Position numbers and translations under genes: made by a program. Of a DNA stretch of 14,239 nucleotides, positions 1-7,333 are shown in pieces; the stretch's first letter is position 1, and every line of letters begins with the position of its first letter. Under the pieces are notes generated by a model. The model saw nothing but the letters and a program-made list of their open reading frames with translations. It was not told where the DNA came from and did no database searches. Origin of the DNA: Bacteroidota bacterium (GTDB lineage Bacteria; Bacteroidota; Bacteroidia; Flavobacteriales; Flavobacteriaceae). The stretch lies in contig JAJRSY010000216.1 of the NCBI GenBank assembly GCA_024278565.1, positions 1-14,239 on the forward strand, given 5' to 3'.

Positions 1-441
1 AAGCTGTTATGGCATTTGCCCGATGATTTCAAACGCTTTAAAAAACTGACCACGGGCCATAAAATCATCATGGGCAGAAAGACTTTTGAGAGCTTTCCGA
101 AGCCTTTACCCAACCGTGTTCATATTATCATAACCAGAGATAGAAGCTACAAGGTTGGTTTCGTCGATTGTATGGTTGTCCATTCTTTCGCAGAGGCATT
201 GAAATTGGCAAAAAACGATTCGATCTCTTTTATCATCGGTGGTGGGGAGATTTACGAGCAAGGCAAAGAATTTGCCAACAAAATTGAATTAACAAGGGTG
301 CACGCTACTTTTGAAGCTGATGCTTTTTTTCCTGAAATCGATGACAAACTATGGACTCTTATTGCAGAGGAGTTTCATTCGAAAGACGAAAATCACGAGT
401 ACGCATTTACCTATTTGACCTATAGCCGTATTGAAAAGTAG
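1..441 (+). CDS. folA: Dihydrofolate reductase, 5'-truncated by the window edge
   Basis: Reduces dihydrofolate to tetrahydrofolate with NADPH in the cytoplasm, supplying cofactor for thymidylate and purine synthesis. The frame is open from base 1 and begins KLLWHLPDDF, the W-x-L-P-x-D substrate segment; its second Asp aligns with catalytic Asp27 of the E. coli enzyme. It continues with GHKIIMGRKTFESFP (NADPH phosphate-binding and hinge region), IIITRD and the conserved IIGGGEIYE block, and ends in FTYLTYSRIEK. About 18 to 20 N-terminal residues lie outside the window. The TTG at base 16 is not the real start, because homology continues upstream of it. The gene converges on murI with a 39-base gap in which I see no convincing terminator. 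In relatives thyA often precedes folA, but that cannot be seen here. Family assignment is secure. Confidence 0.95.
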   Translation, partial: KLLWHLPDDFKRFKKLTTGHKIIMGRKTFESFPKPLPNRVHIIITRDRSYKVGFVDCMVVHSFAEALKLAKNDSISFIIGGGEIYEQGKEFANKIELTRVHATFEADAFFPEIDDKLWTLIAEEFHSKDENHEYAFTYLTYSRIEK

Positions 442-480
442 GCTGTTCAAAAGAGCGGTTTCGGGCTTTTTCGAGCTGAA

Positions 481-1269
481 TCAAAAGTCTATAAAATCCA
501 CTTTCAAGTTTCCTTTTACATCTTTCAAAAAACGCTCTAAAACCACTTCATCAGTATTGCTGTAAAATTGGTGCTCAGGGGTTTGCAACGAAGTGTTCTG
601 CAAATCATACTGATTTAAAATCGCCTTGGTCTGCCTTGCCACAGCCTCACCAGAGTCAATGATCTTCACATGGCTTGGCAATATTTTTGTCAAAACGGGT
701 ATTAAATAAGGATAGTGCGTACAGCCCAGCACCAAATGATCCATACTCTGGTCCAACATAGGTTTCAATAACTTTTCCAACAGTTCTTGAACCTCTTTTG
801 AATTTACTTTTCCGCTCTCGATCAGAGACACCAAACCCTTTCCTTCTTGTTCTAAAATTCTTATTCCGTTGGCATAGTTTTCAGAAGTACTATGAAAAAG
901 ACCACTTGTCAAGGTTCCCTTGGTGGCCAAAACCCCAATGGTCTTTGATCTTGAATGTAAGGCTGCCGGTTTTATAGCAGGTTCTATACCGATAAAAGGA
1001 ACGTCGTAATTTGCCCTTAGGTATGTAATCGCATTGGTCGTGGCCGTATTACAGGCAACGACGATCAATTTACATTTCCTATCCAGTAAAAGTTCAGTAT
1101 TTTTGATACTGAACCCCAGAATTTTTTCTTCGGCTTTTTCACCATAGGGCGCATGCTTACTATCGGCCAAATAAATGGTACTCTCGTTCGGAAGGCATTT
1201 ATGTATTTCCTTCCAGATGGAAGTGCCACCCACTCCAGAATCAAAAACACCTATGGAATTGCCGTTCAT
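481..1269 (-). CDS. murI: Glutamate racemase
   Basis: Cofactor-independent racemase that converts L-glutamate to D-glutamate for peptidoglycan stem peptides; cytoplasmic. The 262-residue length is normal. The N-terminal IGVFDSGVGG motif carries the conserved Asp10-Ser11. The two catalytic cysteines are visible as Cys73 in VVACNTATTN and Cys183 in LVLGCTHYPYL, with the following His185 also present. The ADSKHAPYGEK segment is the usual substrate-region motif. The ATG follows directly on the stop codon of pafA, reading TAAATG, so translation is probably coupled to the phosphatase gene. The start is set by the motif 6 residues in; there is no room for a longer N-terminus without running into pafA. 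The 3' end faces folA. Nothing is missing or broken. Confidence 0.96.
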   Translation of the reverse strand: MNGNSIGVFDSGVGGTSIWKEIHKCLPNESTIYLADSKHAPYGEKAEEKILGFSIKNTELLLDRKCKLIVVACNTATTNAITYLRANYDVPFIGIEPAIKPAALHSRSKTIGVLATKGTLTSGLFHSTSENYANGIRILEQEGKGLVSLIESGKVNSKEVQELLEKLLKPMLDQSMDHLVLGCTHYPYLIPVLTKILPSHVKIIDSGEAVARQTKAILNQYDLQNTSLQTPEHQFYSNTDEVVLERFLKDVKGNLKVDFIDF

Positions 1270-2961
1270 TTAGTTCTTGTTGTTCAGCACTTCAACAATT
1301 GGCTTGCCCGTAGTACCGCTCGGATAGGCTATTCCCAACAAAGTGGCAATGGTGGGTGCAATATCTGATATTTCGGTCCGTACCACGGTACTTCCTTTTT
1401 TAATTCCTTTTCCATAGAACAAGAGCGGCACATGGGTATCATATATTTGTGGAGATCCGTGGGCGGAGCCCGTTATACGGTAACTTATCACGCCCGGTGC
1501 CAAGACCACCAACACATCACCAGAACGTTTTTGGCTATACCCGTTTTGTAAAATATAGGGGATGCCCTGAGTATAGTTGTTTGCCCACATTTGGTGGCCC
1601 GTATACGCTCGATCTATACCCTCATAGCGCAATAGCTCTTCGGCAATCGTTTGCTGAACATCGGCAATCTCCATATCCAAGTTTTTCACGATCTTATGAT
1701 TCAAGAAAAATTGATAATTAGAAAAGTCCTTGATGATATCGGTCGTACCGAAAGTATACTTTAAAAAAGTATCGAATTTTGGCTTTATCGAATCAAATTC
1801 AAAATAGCCCGCTGGTATTCGTTGATCTTTTAGATAGGATGGCACATCAATCGCCCCATGGTCAGACGTAAGAAATACGGTATAGGCCCCTTTTCCCACT
1901 TTTTTGTCAAGGGCTTTTAAGAGTCTTTCAATATCGGCATCCAATCGTATATATACATCTTGGATCTCTTTTGAGTTAACTCCGAACCAATGCCCCACGA
2001 TATCGGTACTCGAAAAACTAATGGCCAAAAAATCGGTATTGTTATCAGCACCTAGACGCTCTTCTTTTAGTGCTTCAATAGCGAAATCTGCTGTTAGGCT
2101 GTTGCCAAAGGGTGATGTCTTTAAAATATCAAATTTATTGTTTGCATCCCAAAGTTTTGGAAGATCATGTGGGAAAATTGGTGCTGTTTCCCCTGAAAAC
2201 TTACCTTCATAATTGTTGTTATCGGGTCCGCTTTCTAAATAGGTGTTTATGTTCTTAAGTGTTGTCCAAGGTTTTTTATACTTCTCTGCTTTGTTCGAGG
2301 CATTGAAATCACTCACCCATTTCGGAAGCTCTTTCATATAAAATGAACTAGTGACCCACGAGCCCTCATCTTTCCCATAAAACCAATAGGCCGCATTGGC
2401 GGTATGACCTCCTGGCAAAACAGCCCCCCTGTCCTTCAAAGAAATGGAAATCGTCTTTCCGCGCATTTGCGTATGCAATCGTAGCTCATCGGTTATGGTG
2501 GTCACGTTCATTCTATGGGGCGACATTTTACCGGCATCCGAGGTCGTGCCAACAGAGGCATAACTATCATCAGAAGCGCAGTACACCTTATCTTCTGTCT
2601 CTTTATCGTACCACTTATTACCAATAATGCCATGTGTGGCAGGTGTGGTTCCCGTATAAATCGAGGCATGGCCGGGACCGGTACTTGTGGGCGCATAGTT
2701 AAAATGGTTGTTCTTGCAATTAAAGCCCTCGTTCACCAAACGCTTAAAGCCTCCTTCGCCAAAATGGCCCCAAAACCGAGTGAGGTAATCATAGCGCATT
2801 TGATCTACAACAATGCCCACTACGAGCTTGGGCGACACCTTAAGTTCGCTGAAATTTTCACCTCGATACTTGTTTTTTGATTTCTTCTGCCCATTAGACA
2901 TGATCGGATTGAAAATGAACAAAACAACCAAAAACAACAGTAACGAATCCTTCTTGTGCAT
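1270..2961 (-). CDS. pafA: Alkaline phosphatase, PafA type (calcium/phosphate-irrepressible family)
   Basis: Exported phosphomonoesterase of the alkaline phosphatase superfamily that uses a threonine nucleophile and two zinc ions; in Bacteroidota PafA releases phosphate from organic phosphate esters. An N-terminal signal peptide (hydrophobic residues about 7 to 20, then NGQKK) indicates export. Active-site pieces are all visible: metal ligand Asp53 in VVDQMRYDY, nucleophile Thr94 in TGPGH, Asn115 in IIGNKWY, the Lys176/Arg178 pair in SLKDRGAVLPGGH that marks PafA rather than PhoA or phosphodiesterases, SSTDIVGHWFG, LTSDHGA, and the distal AHGSPQIYDTHVPLLF block. The 563-residue length is typical. 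The nucleophile position is inferred by motif spacing from the Elizabethkingia enzyme. It is the first gene of a unit with murI, and its AT-rich upstream region is shared with divergent mlaE. Confidence 0.93.
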   Translation of the reverse strand: MHKKDSLLLFLVVLFIFNPIMSNGQKKSKNKYRGENFSELKVSPKLVVGIVVDQMRYDYLTRFWGHFGEGGFKRLVNEGFNCKNNHFNYAPTSTGPGHASIYTGTTPATHGIIGNKWYDKETEDKVYCASDDSYASVGTTSDAGKMSPHRMNVTTITDELRLHTQMRGKTISISLKDRGAVLPGGHTANAAYWFYGKDEGSWVTSSFYMKELPKWVSDFNASNKAEKYKKPWTTLKNINTYLESGPDNNNYEGKFSGETAPIFPHDLPKLWDANNKFDILKTSPFGNSLTADFAIEALKEERLGADNNTDFLAISFSSTDIVGHWFGVNSKEIQDVYIRLDADIERLLKALDKKVGKGAYTVFLTSDHGAIDVPSYLKDQRIPAGYFEFDSIKPKFDTFLKYTFGTTDIIKDFSNYQFFLNHKIVKNLDMEIADVQQTIAEELLRYEGIDRAYTGHQMWANNYTQGIPYILQNGYSQKRSGDVLVVLAPGVISYRITGSAHGSPQIYDTHVPLLFYGKGIKKGSTVVRTEISDIAPTIATLLGIAYPSGTTGKPIVEVLNNKN

Positions 2962-3117
2962 AACTGATTTTTTATAAAGTATAAAAGTAAATAAAATACC
3001 CGTTAATATCTTATACCATAATACACTAAAAGCAAAATTTTAACAACAAAGACCTGAACTACCAACAAATCAAATGGTTTATTGCTATTTTTACGTTCTA
3101 AAGTCATATTTTCTTTT
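2962..3117. promoter_or_regulatory. Divergent intergenic region between pafA and mlaE
   Basis: This 156-base AT-rich spacer separates the divergent pafA-murI and mlaE-mlaF units, so both promoters must lie in it. I looked for the Bacteroidota TTG-N17-23-TAnnTTTG pattern on both strands. I found only one-mismatch -7 candidates, for example TATTTTTA before mlaE and TACTTTTA before pafA, without a properly spaced TTG. No strong Shine-Dalgarno sequence, hairpin or operator is evident. Confidence 0.5.
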
Positions 3118-3855
3118 ATGAAGCAATTAGCGGATATTGGCAGCTATGCGATTATGGTCAGGGAGGTTTTTAAAAAACCGACCAAGTGGAGGATAATGAA
3201 GACCCTTATCTTAAAAGAAATCGATGAGCTTATCTACGGGTCCTTGGGCATCCTGATATTTATTTCGTTTTTTATAGGGGCGGTCGTGGCCATACAAACG
3301 GCCATGAACATCACCAGTGAGTTTATACCTAAAAACCTAGTTGGTTTTGCAACGCGCCAATCGATGATCTTAGAGTTCGCCCCTACCTTTTGTTCGATCA
3401 TCATGGCGGGCAAGGTGGGTTCTTTTATCACTTCGAGTATTGGCACCATGCGGGTAACCGAACAAATTGATGCGTTGGAGGTCATGGGGGTCAATGCGCT
3501 GAACTATTTGGTTTTTCCTAAGATAGTCGCCCTAATGTTATATCCTTTTATTATTGCAGTGGCCATGTACGTTGGTATTTTTGGGGGCTGGTTTGCCGGC
3601 GTTTTTGGCGGCTTTAGCACCAGTGCCGATTTTATTGAGGGTATACAGCTTGACTTTATTCCATTTCACATCGTCTATTCATTTATAAAAACCTTGGTGT
3701 TTGCCTTTATTTTGGCGACCGTGCCCTCTTTTCACGGCTTTTATATGAAAGGTGGCGCATTGGAAGTCGGCAAGGCCAGCACCACATCTTTTGTTTGGAC
3801 CAGTGTGGTCATCGTCATAGCTAACTATATTCTAACCCAACTTTTACTAGGCTAA
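3118..3855 (+). CDS. mlaE: MlaE-family ABC transporter permease (lipid trafficking)
   Basis: Inner-membrane permease of the MlaE (DUF140) family, which with an MlaF-type ATPase and a substrate-binding MCE protein moves phospholipids between the membranes. The 245 residues hold about five to six hydrophobic spans (roughly 41-62, 82-98, 130-165, 188-205 and 225-243). The family's most conserved block is at residues 97-125, AGKVGSFITSSIG followed by TMRVTEQIDALEVMG. I chose the ATG at 3118 (MKQLADIGSY) because homologues begin there; a TTG at 3082 would add 12 residues with no family counterpart. The stop overlaps the mlaF start as TAATG, so the two are translationally coupled. No MCE-domain mlaD gene is nearby, so that partner must be encoded elsewhere. 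The exact lipid and the transport direction are unknown. Confidence 0.92.
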   Translation: MKQLADIGSYAIMVREVFKKPTKWRIMKTLILKEIDELIYGSLGILIFISFFIGAVVAIQTAMNITSEFIPKNLVGFATRQSMILEFAPTFCSIIMAGKVGSFITSSIGTMRVTEQIDALEVMGVNALNYLVFPKIVALMLYPFIIAVAMYVGIFGGWFAGVFGGFSTSADFIEGIQLDFIPFHIVYSFIKTLVFAFILATVPSFHGFYMKGGALEVGKASTTSFVWTSVVIVIANYILTQLLLG

Positions 3856-4622
3856 TGATAGAGGTGGACAACATACACAAATCTTTTGGTGACGCCCATA
3901 TTTTAAAGGGAATATCCGCTTGTTTTGATAAGGGAAAGACCAATTTGATCATAGGTCAGAGTGGTTCGGGAAAAACAGTTTTCTTAAAATGCCTATTGGG
4001 TCTTTTTATACCCGAAGAGGGAAGCATTTCTTACGATGGCAAAAAGTACTCAGAACTTTCAAGTGCCGAGCAGCGCAACCTTAGGCAAGAAATGGGCATG
4101 GTATTTCAAGGCAGTGCTCTTTTTGATGGTATGACCGTAGCGGGCAATGTAATGTTTCCCTTAGAAATGTTCACCAAGCAGTCGCAATCGGAAATGGAGG
4201 ATCGGGTCAATATTGTTTTGAAACGTGTGAACTTGATCGATGCCGATGAAAAATACCCTTCTGAGATCTCTGGCGGAATGCAGAAACGTGTTGCTATTGC
4301 CCGCGCCATTGTCATGAACCCAAAATATTTGTTTTGTGACGAGCCCAATTCCGGCCTAGATCCACGAACTGCGATCATTATTGACAATCTCATCAAAGAA
4401 ATAACCGAAGAATATGAGATCACCACGGTCATCAACACACATGATATGAACTCGGTGATGGAAATAGGGGAAAAGATCATTTTTCTCAAGGATGGACTAA
4501 AAGCGTGGGAGGGCACAAAAAATGAGATTTTCAAGACCAACAACAAAGCCGTTACCGATTTTGTCTATTCTTCAGAGCTCTTTAAAAAAGTGCGCCAAAT
4601 GTACATTGAGGAGCGTAATTAA
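3855..4622 (+). CDS. mlaF: MlaF-family ABC transporter ATP-binding protein
   Basis: Cytoplasmic ATPase that energises the MlaE permease encoded immediately upstream. In order it shows Walker A GQSGSGKT at residues 34-41, the Q-loop Gln85 in VFQGSALFD, the ABC signature SGGMQKR at about 139-145, Walker B YLFCDEPNSGLDP around 158-170 with catalytic Glu163, and the switch His196 in NTHD. The signature SGGMQKR and the VFQGSALFDGMTV Q-loop region are typical of the MlaF/Ttg2A branch rather than amino-acid importers. The 255-residue length is normal and includes a short C-terminal extension after the nucleotide-binding domain. Its last codons overlap the stop codon of the convergent DUF389 gene by 4 bases, so neither gene has an intergenic terminator and transcripts probably overlap. 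Confidence 0.93.
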   Translation: MIEVDNIHKSFGDAHILKGISACFDKGKTNLIIGQSGSGKTVFLKCLLGLFIPEEGSISYDGKKYSELSSAEQRNLRQEMGMVFQGSALFDGMTVAGNVMFPLEMFTKQSQSEMEDRVNIVLKRVNLIDADEKYPSEISGGMQKRVAIARAIVMNPKYLFCDEPNSGLDPRTAIIIDNLIKEITEEYEITTVINTHDMNSVMEIGEKIIFLKDGLKAWEGTKNEIFKTNNKAVTDFVYSSELFKKVRQMYIEERN

Positions 4623-6088
4623 TCTTTAACGATCTCCTTTAATTGAACCGTACTGTCCTTTAACCTTATTTTCAACCAATTGTGCAGTTTTTTAGTGTCT
4701 TGGCCAACAATTTTCCTTTTCACGCCACTCGCCCATTTTACCTCAAAAACGGGAATCGTATCGGTCTTTTTAAAGTCGGTGGTTATTGATTGGGCAAAAC
4801 CCAGAGAGACTAAATTTCCATAATTTATATGTGCCTCTGCACTTATATCTTGAAATGGTATTTGCGTGGCGGCCAATTTCTCTAAACGGTTAAGTTCAAC
4901 CTCCAAAACCCTTATTTTTTCATCTTTTCCCAACAAATCGCTTTTTTGCGCCCGGTACAGTTCTTCAACATATTTCAATTGGCCCACCTGTTGATCTTGA
5001 GAGTCTTGTATGATCTTTAGCTCACTTTGCCGCAAATGGTCAAATTCATGCATCTTCGCCTCCCAAGTAGCTATGACACTTTTAGGTATTGCCTCGTTTC
5101 CCATAAACAGAAGTTCGATCGAAGGTGTTTCCCCTTTGTTGAACTCCAAATCAGTGAAATTTTCTAAAAACCGCCCATCTTTGGTGAATTTATAGGGTAT
5201 AACATTCTGTTCGATAAAGATGTTCGCAGCACTTTTAAAACGAAATTCTTGATAAACCTCCCAAAATATATAGCCTGAAGGTACCATAACCGCCAAAGCG
5301 GTAAGTGAGACCAAACGTGCAATCAGCCTTCGCCTTTTTGAATTTGCATAACGTACCATCGGAAAACGCAATATTTTCAGAACTAAAAACGTAGCCAAAG
5401 CAATAAAAATGGTATTGATGCCAAAAAGCAGCATTGCACCACCGGCATACTCATAATTACCAATAGCCAGACCAAAACCAACGGTACACAAAGGCGGTAT
5501 CAAGGCCGTTGCGATCGCGACACCGTAAATGACGCTTGAGATAGTTCCTTTCTTGGCTCTGGCCATGACCAGGGCAAGACCCCCAAAAAATGCGATCAAT
5601 ACATCTCGAATATCGGGCTTTGTTCTAGAAAGCAGTTCTGAAGATTCGTTTTGTATGGGAAAGAAATAGAAAAACAAAAATGCCGTCAAGACACTTAATA
5701 CGACCATTACGGCCAGATTGTTAAGTGATCTGCGCAAGGTATCAATATCATTGATCGCAAGCGACATGCCCATACCCAAGATCGGCCCCATCAATGGTGA
5801 GATCAACATTGCCCCAATGACTACAGCGGTTGAATTTGCATTCAAACCGACCGAGGCAATGAAGATGGAACATATCAAGATCCATGCGGTATGGCCTTTA
5901 AACGGAATATCATCGATAATAGCCTCTTTGGTAGCCTCTTTATCGGTATCTACACGAATGTCCAATAGTTCGGAAATAAACTTTCTGGAGCTTCCGAGAA
6001 GTCCATGAAAATCTTTTTTCACTTCCTCTTTACTTGCAATCGGCTCCCCATCAACATTCAGGTTTTCCTTGTCCAGATCTTCGCTCAT
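4619..6088 (-). CDS. DUF389 family membrane protein with long C-terminal soluble domain
   Basis: Uncharacterised integral membrane protein. Residues about 53-240 form the DUF389 core, including the glycine- and proline-rich signature GLNANSTAVVIGAMLISPLMGP (broken here as residues 81-102) and ATALIPPLCTVGFGLA. I count about seven hydrophobic spans, near 67-86, 88-112, 122-142, 160-177, 184-209, 215-240 and 256-278. After the last span come about 210 residues with no membrane segment. Residues about 345-406 are rich in charged residues and heptad-like Leu/Ile spacing and probably form a coiled coil. The tail's side of the membrane is not certain. The ATG lies 2 bases after the manC stop, so it is likely co-translated with manC. 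The function is unknown; a transport or envelope role is only inference from topology and neighbour. Confidence 0.87.
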   Translation of the reverse strand: MSEDLDKENLNVDGEPIASKEEVKKDFHGLLGSSRKFISELLDIRVDTDKEATKEAIIDDIPFKGHTAWILICSIFIASVGLNANSTAVVIGAMLISPLMGPILGMGMSLAINDIDTLRRSLNNLAVMVVLSVLTAFLFFYFFPIQNESSELLSRTKPDIRDVLIAFFGGLALVMARAKKGTISSVIYGVAIATALIPPLCTVGFGLAIGNYEYAGGAMLLFGINTIFIALATFLVLKILRFPMVRYANSKRRRLIARLVSLTALAVMVPSGYIFWEVYQEFRFKSAANIFIEQNVIPYKFTKDGRFLENFTDLEFNKGETPSIELLFMGNEAIPKSVIATWEAKMHEFDHLRQSELKIIQDSQDQQVGQLKYVEELYRAQKSDLLGKDEKIRVLEVELNRLEKLAATQIPFQDISAEAHINYGNLVSLGFAQSITTDFKKTDTIPVFEVKWASGVKRKIVGQDTKKLHNWLKIRLKDSTVQLKEIVKD

Positions 6089-6090
6089 GG

Positions 6091-7170
6091 TTATGCGTAT
6101 TTATCGCCGAATTTATTTTTCACCTTGTTCAGGACCTCTTTAATATCCTGTTCTTTGGATTTGGGATAAATCAACAAGACATTCTCTTTATCAACAATTA
6201 TATAATCGTTCAGGCCATCTACGACCACTATTTTGTCTTTGGTGGAGCGAACCATGTTACCAGAAGCATCTTGCGCAACAAACTTACTGTTCACAATGGC
6301 GTTATTGTTTTCATCTTTGTCCAGTTTATCATAAAGTGAGCCCCAAGTGCCCAAATCGTTCCAATCAAAGGTTGCCGGTAGCACGAAAATAGATTTCGAG
6401 TTTTCCAAAATGGCATAATCGATCGAAACATTTTCCGCTTTTGGGTAGTTTTCTTTGATAAAGGCAGACTCATCGGCCGTATTGTAAAAAGCCATTCCTG
6501 CTTTAAAAAGCGCATATTGATCTTTCTGGTATTTTTCAAAGGCTTTGGTTATGGTCTTTACGCTCCACATGAATATACCTGCATTCCACAAAAAATTTCC
6601 TTGTGCCAGAAACTCCTTTGCCGTTTCGTAATCAGGTTTTTCACGAAACTGGTGTACCTTTTTCAGATCGGAGGCACCTTCTTTATCGAACTCTATATAA
6701 CCAAAACCCGTGTTGGGGAAAGTGGGTTTTATTCCCAAAGTGCACAACACCTCTTCTCTCGCACACTTATCAAAGCAAGTAGTGACATCTTTGGCAAAGG
6801 CCACTTCATCTTCGATCCAATGATCACTGGGTGCAACGATCATTACCCCGTCAGGGTTCATTTTTTGGATCTTCAAAGCGGCATACAAAATGCAGGGTGC
6901 GGTATTTCGCATAGCGGGTTCCAGCACCACCTGTTCTTGTCTTACCATTGGCAACTGCTCCAAGACCAGATTATTATAACGCTCATTGGTCAGTATCAAA
7001 ATATTCTCGGTGGGCACGAACCTGTTCAATCTTTTAAAGGTCTTTTGGATCAGGGTATCGCCCGTACCCAACATATCGTGAAACTGTTTTGGGTAATTGG
7101 ATGTGCTAACGGGCCAAAACCGGGATCCCACGCCACCTGCCATCAATACTGCGTAATAGTTTTTGTTCAT
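6091..7170 (-). CDS. manC: Mannose-1-phosphate guanylyltransferase (GDP-mannose pyrophosphorylase)
   Basis: Makes GDP-mannose from mannose-1-phosphate and GTP for polysaccharide and glycan synthesis; cytoplasmic. The nucleotidyltransferase signature LMAGGVGSRFWPVS is at residues 9-22 with the PKQF lysine following. Further family motifs are LEPAMRNTAPC (83-93), IVAPSDHWI with metal-binding Asp116, PNTGFGYIE (152-160), FREKPD (175-180), NFLWNAGIFMW (192-202), SIDYAILE (249-256) and FDWNDLGTWGSLY (268-280). The roughly 80-residue C-terminus has the beta-helix style repeats of this family. At 359 residues it is the single-function form; the phosphomannose isomerase domain of bifunctional ManC is absent. 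A good promoter lies about 50 to 80 bases upstream. It is followed after 2 bases by the DUF389 gene. The symbol manC is by function, and manB/rfbM-style naming also occurs. Confidence 0.93.
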   Translation of the reverse strand: MNKNYYAVLMAGGVGSRFWPVSTSNYPKQFHDMLGTGDTLIQKTFKRLNRFVPTENILILTNERYNNLVLEQLPMVRQEQVVLEPAMRNTAPCILYAALKIQKMNPDGVMIVAPSDHWIEDEVAFAKDVTTCFDKCAREEVLCTLGIKPTFPNTGFGYIEFDKEGASDLKKVHQFREKPDYETAKEFLAQGNFLWNAGIFMWSVKTITKAFEKYQKDQYALFKAGMAFYNTADESAFIKENYPKAENVSIDYAILENSKSIFVLPATFDWNDLGTWGSLYDKLDKDENNNAIVNSKFVAQDASGNMVRSTKDKIVVVDGLNDYIIVDKENVLLIYPKSKEQDIKEVLNKVKNKFGDKYA

Positions 7171-7220
7171 TTGTCTTATATAATTAATTGAGAGCGAAGC
7201 GATCTGTCACATTTTAGTCC

Positions 7221-7252
7221 CAAAGATACAGTTTGCTTCGTGCCTCGCAAAA
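7221..7252 (-). promoter_or_regulatory. Predicted Bacteroidota-type promoter for manC-DUF389
   Basis: Read on the minus strand, TTTTG (7248-7252) is followed after 19 bases by TATCTTTG (7221-7228). This matches the Bacteroidota sigma-70 consensus TTG-N17-23-TAnnTTTG at every defined base. Transcription would start near 7214, giving a leader of roughly 45 bases before the manC ATG. The element begins only a few bases beyond the stop codon of the duplicated sprT tail at 7257-7259. Confidence 0.6.
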
Positions 7253-7259
7253 TCGTTTA

Positions 7260-7289
7260 TTTTATTAACTCTACCTCGGCATTAGGTTG
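7260..7289 (-). repeat. Second copy of the sprT 3' end (direct repeat of 7346-7375)
   Basis: Bases 7260-7289 match 7346-7375 at 26 of 30 positions, offset by 86 bases. The 7346-7375 copy is inside sprT and encodes QPNAEVEYIK (then QDE and stop). The outer copy, read in the same way on the minus strand, encodes QPNAEVELIK followed directly by TAA at 7257-7259. Of the four differences, two are synonymous third-position changes and two change Tyr to Leu in one codon. It is a coding remnant or duplication, not chance similarity. Outside the 30 bases the flanks do not align. Confidence 0.8.
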
Positions 7290-7333
7290 CCCATCGACTA
7301 CGCTCAGGTTGACAATTGGTTTTCACAAAGAAC

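Larger units (their letters stand above)
7192..7305. repeat. Imperfect inverted repeat pair, palindrome/REP-like fragments, in the sprT-manC spacer
   Basis: On the plus strand GAGCGAAGCGAT occurs at 7192-7203, and on the minus strand GAGCGTAGTCGAT occurs at 7293-7305. The two arms differ by one substitution and one single-base gap. The right arm lies in a longer stretch (7291-7313) that resembles, with one difference, a dispersed repeat I recall from many Bacteroidota genomes (CCTTCGACTACGCTCAGG type, often next to TTGACA). That identification is from memory and was not searched. The pair encloses the manC promoter and the copied sprT tail. Confidence 0.5.

Noticed and set aside
442..480. Possible terminator between folA and murI
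   Set aside because: I tried to pair the GAGC/GCTC and CGAAA segments in this 39-base gap, but no stable stem followed by a T-run forms.
1449..1721. Plus-strand open frames opposite pafA (also 1904-2212 and 2515-2880)
   Set aside because: All are antisense to a complete phosphatase gene with no motifs or start signals of their own.
3082..3117. TTG start giving a longer MlaE
   Set aside because: The family normally begins near MKQLADIGSY, an ATG is available there, and the extra residues have no counterpart.
6517..7191. 224-codon plus-strand open frame opposite manC
   Set aside because: It lies wholly antisense to a gene with all catalytic motifs, and its translation shows no recognisable domain; a shadow frame.
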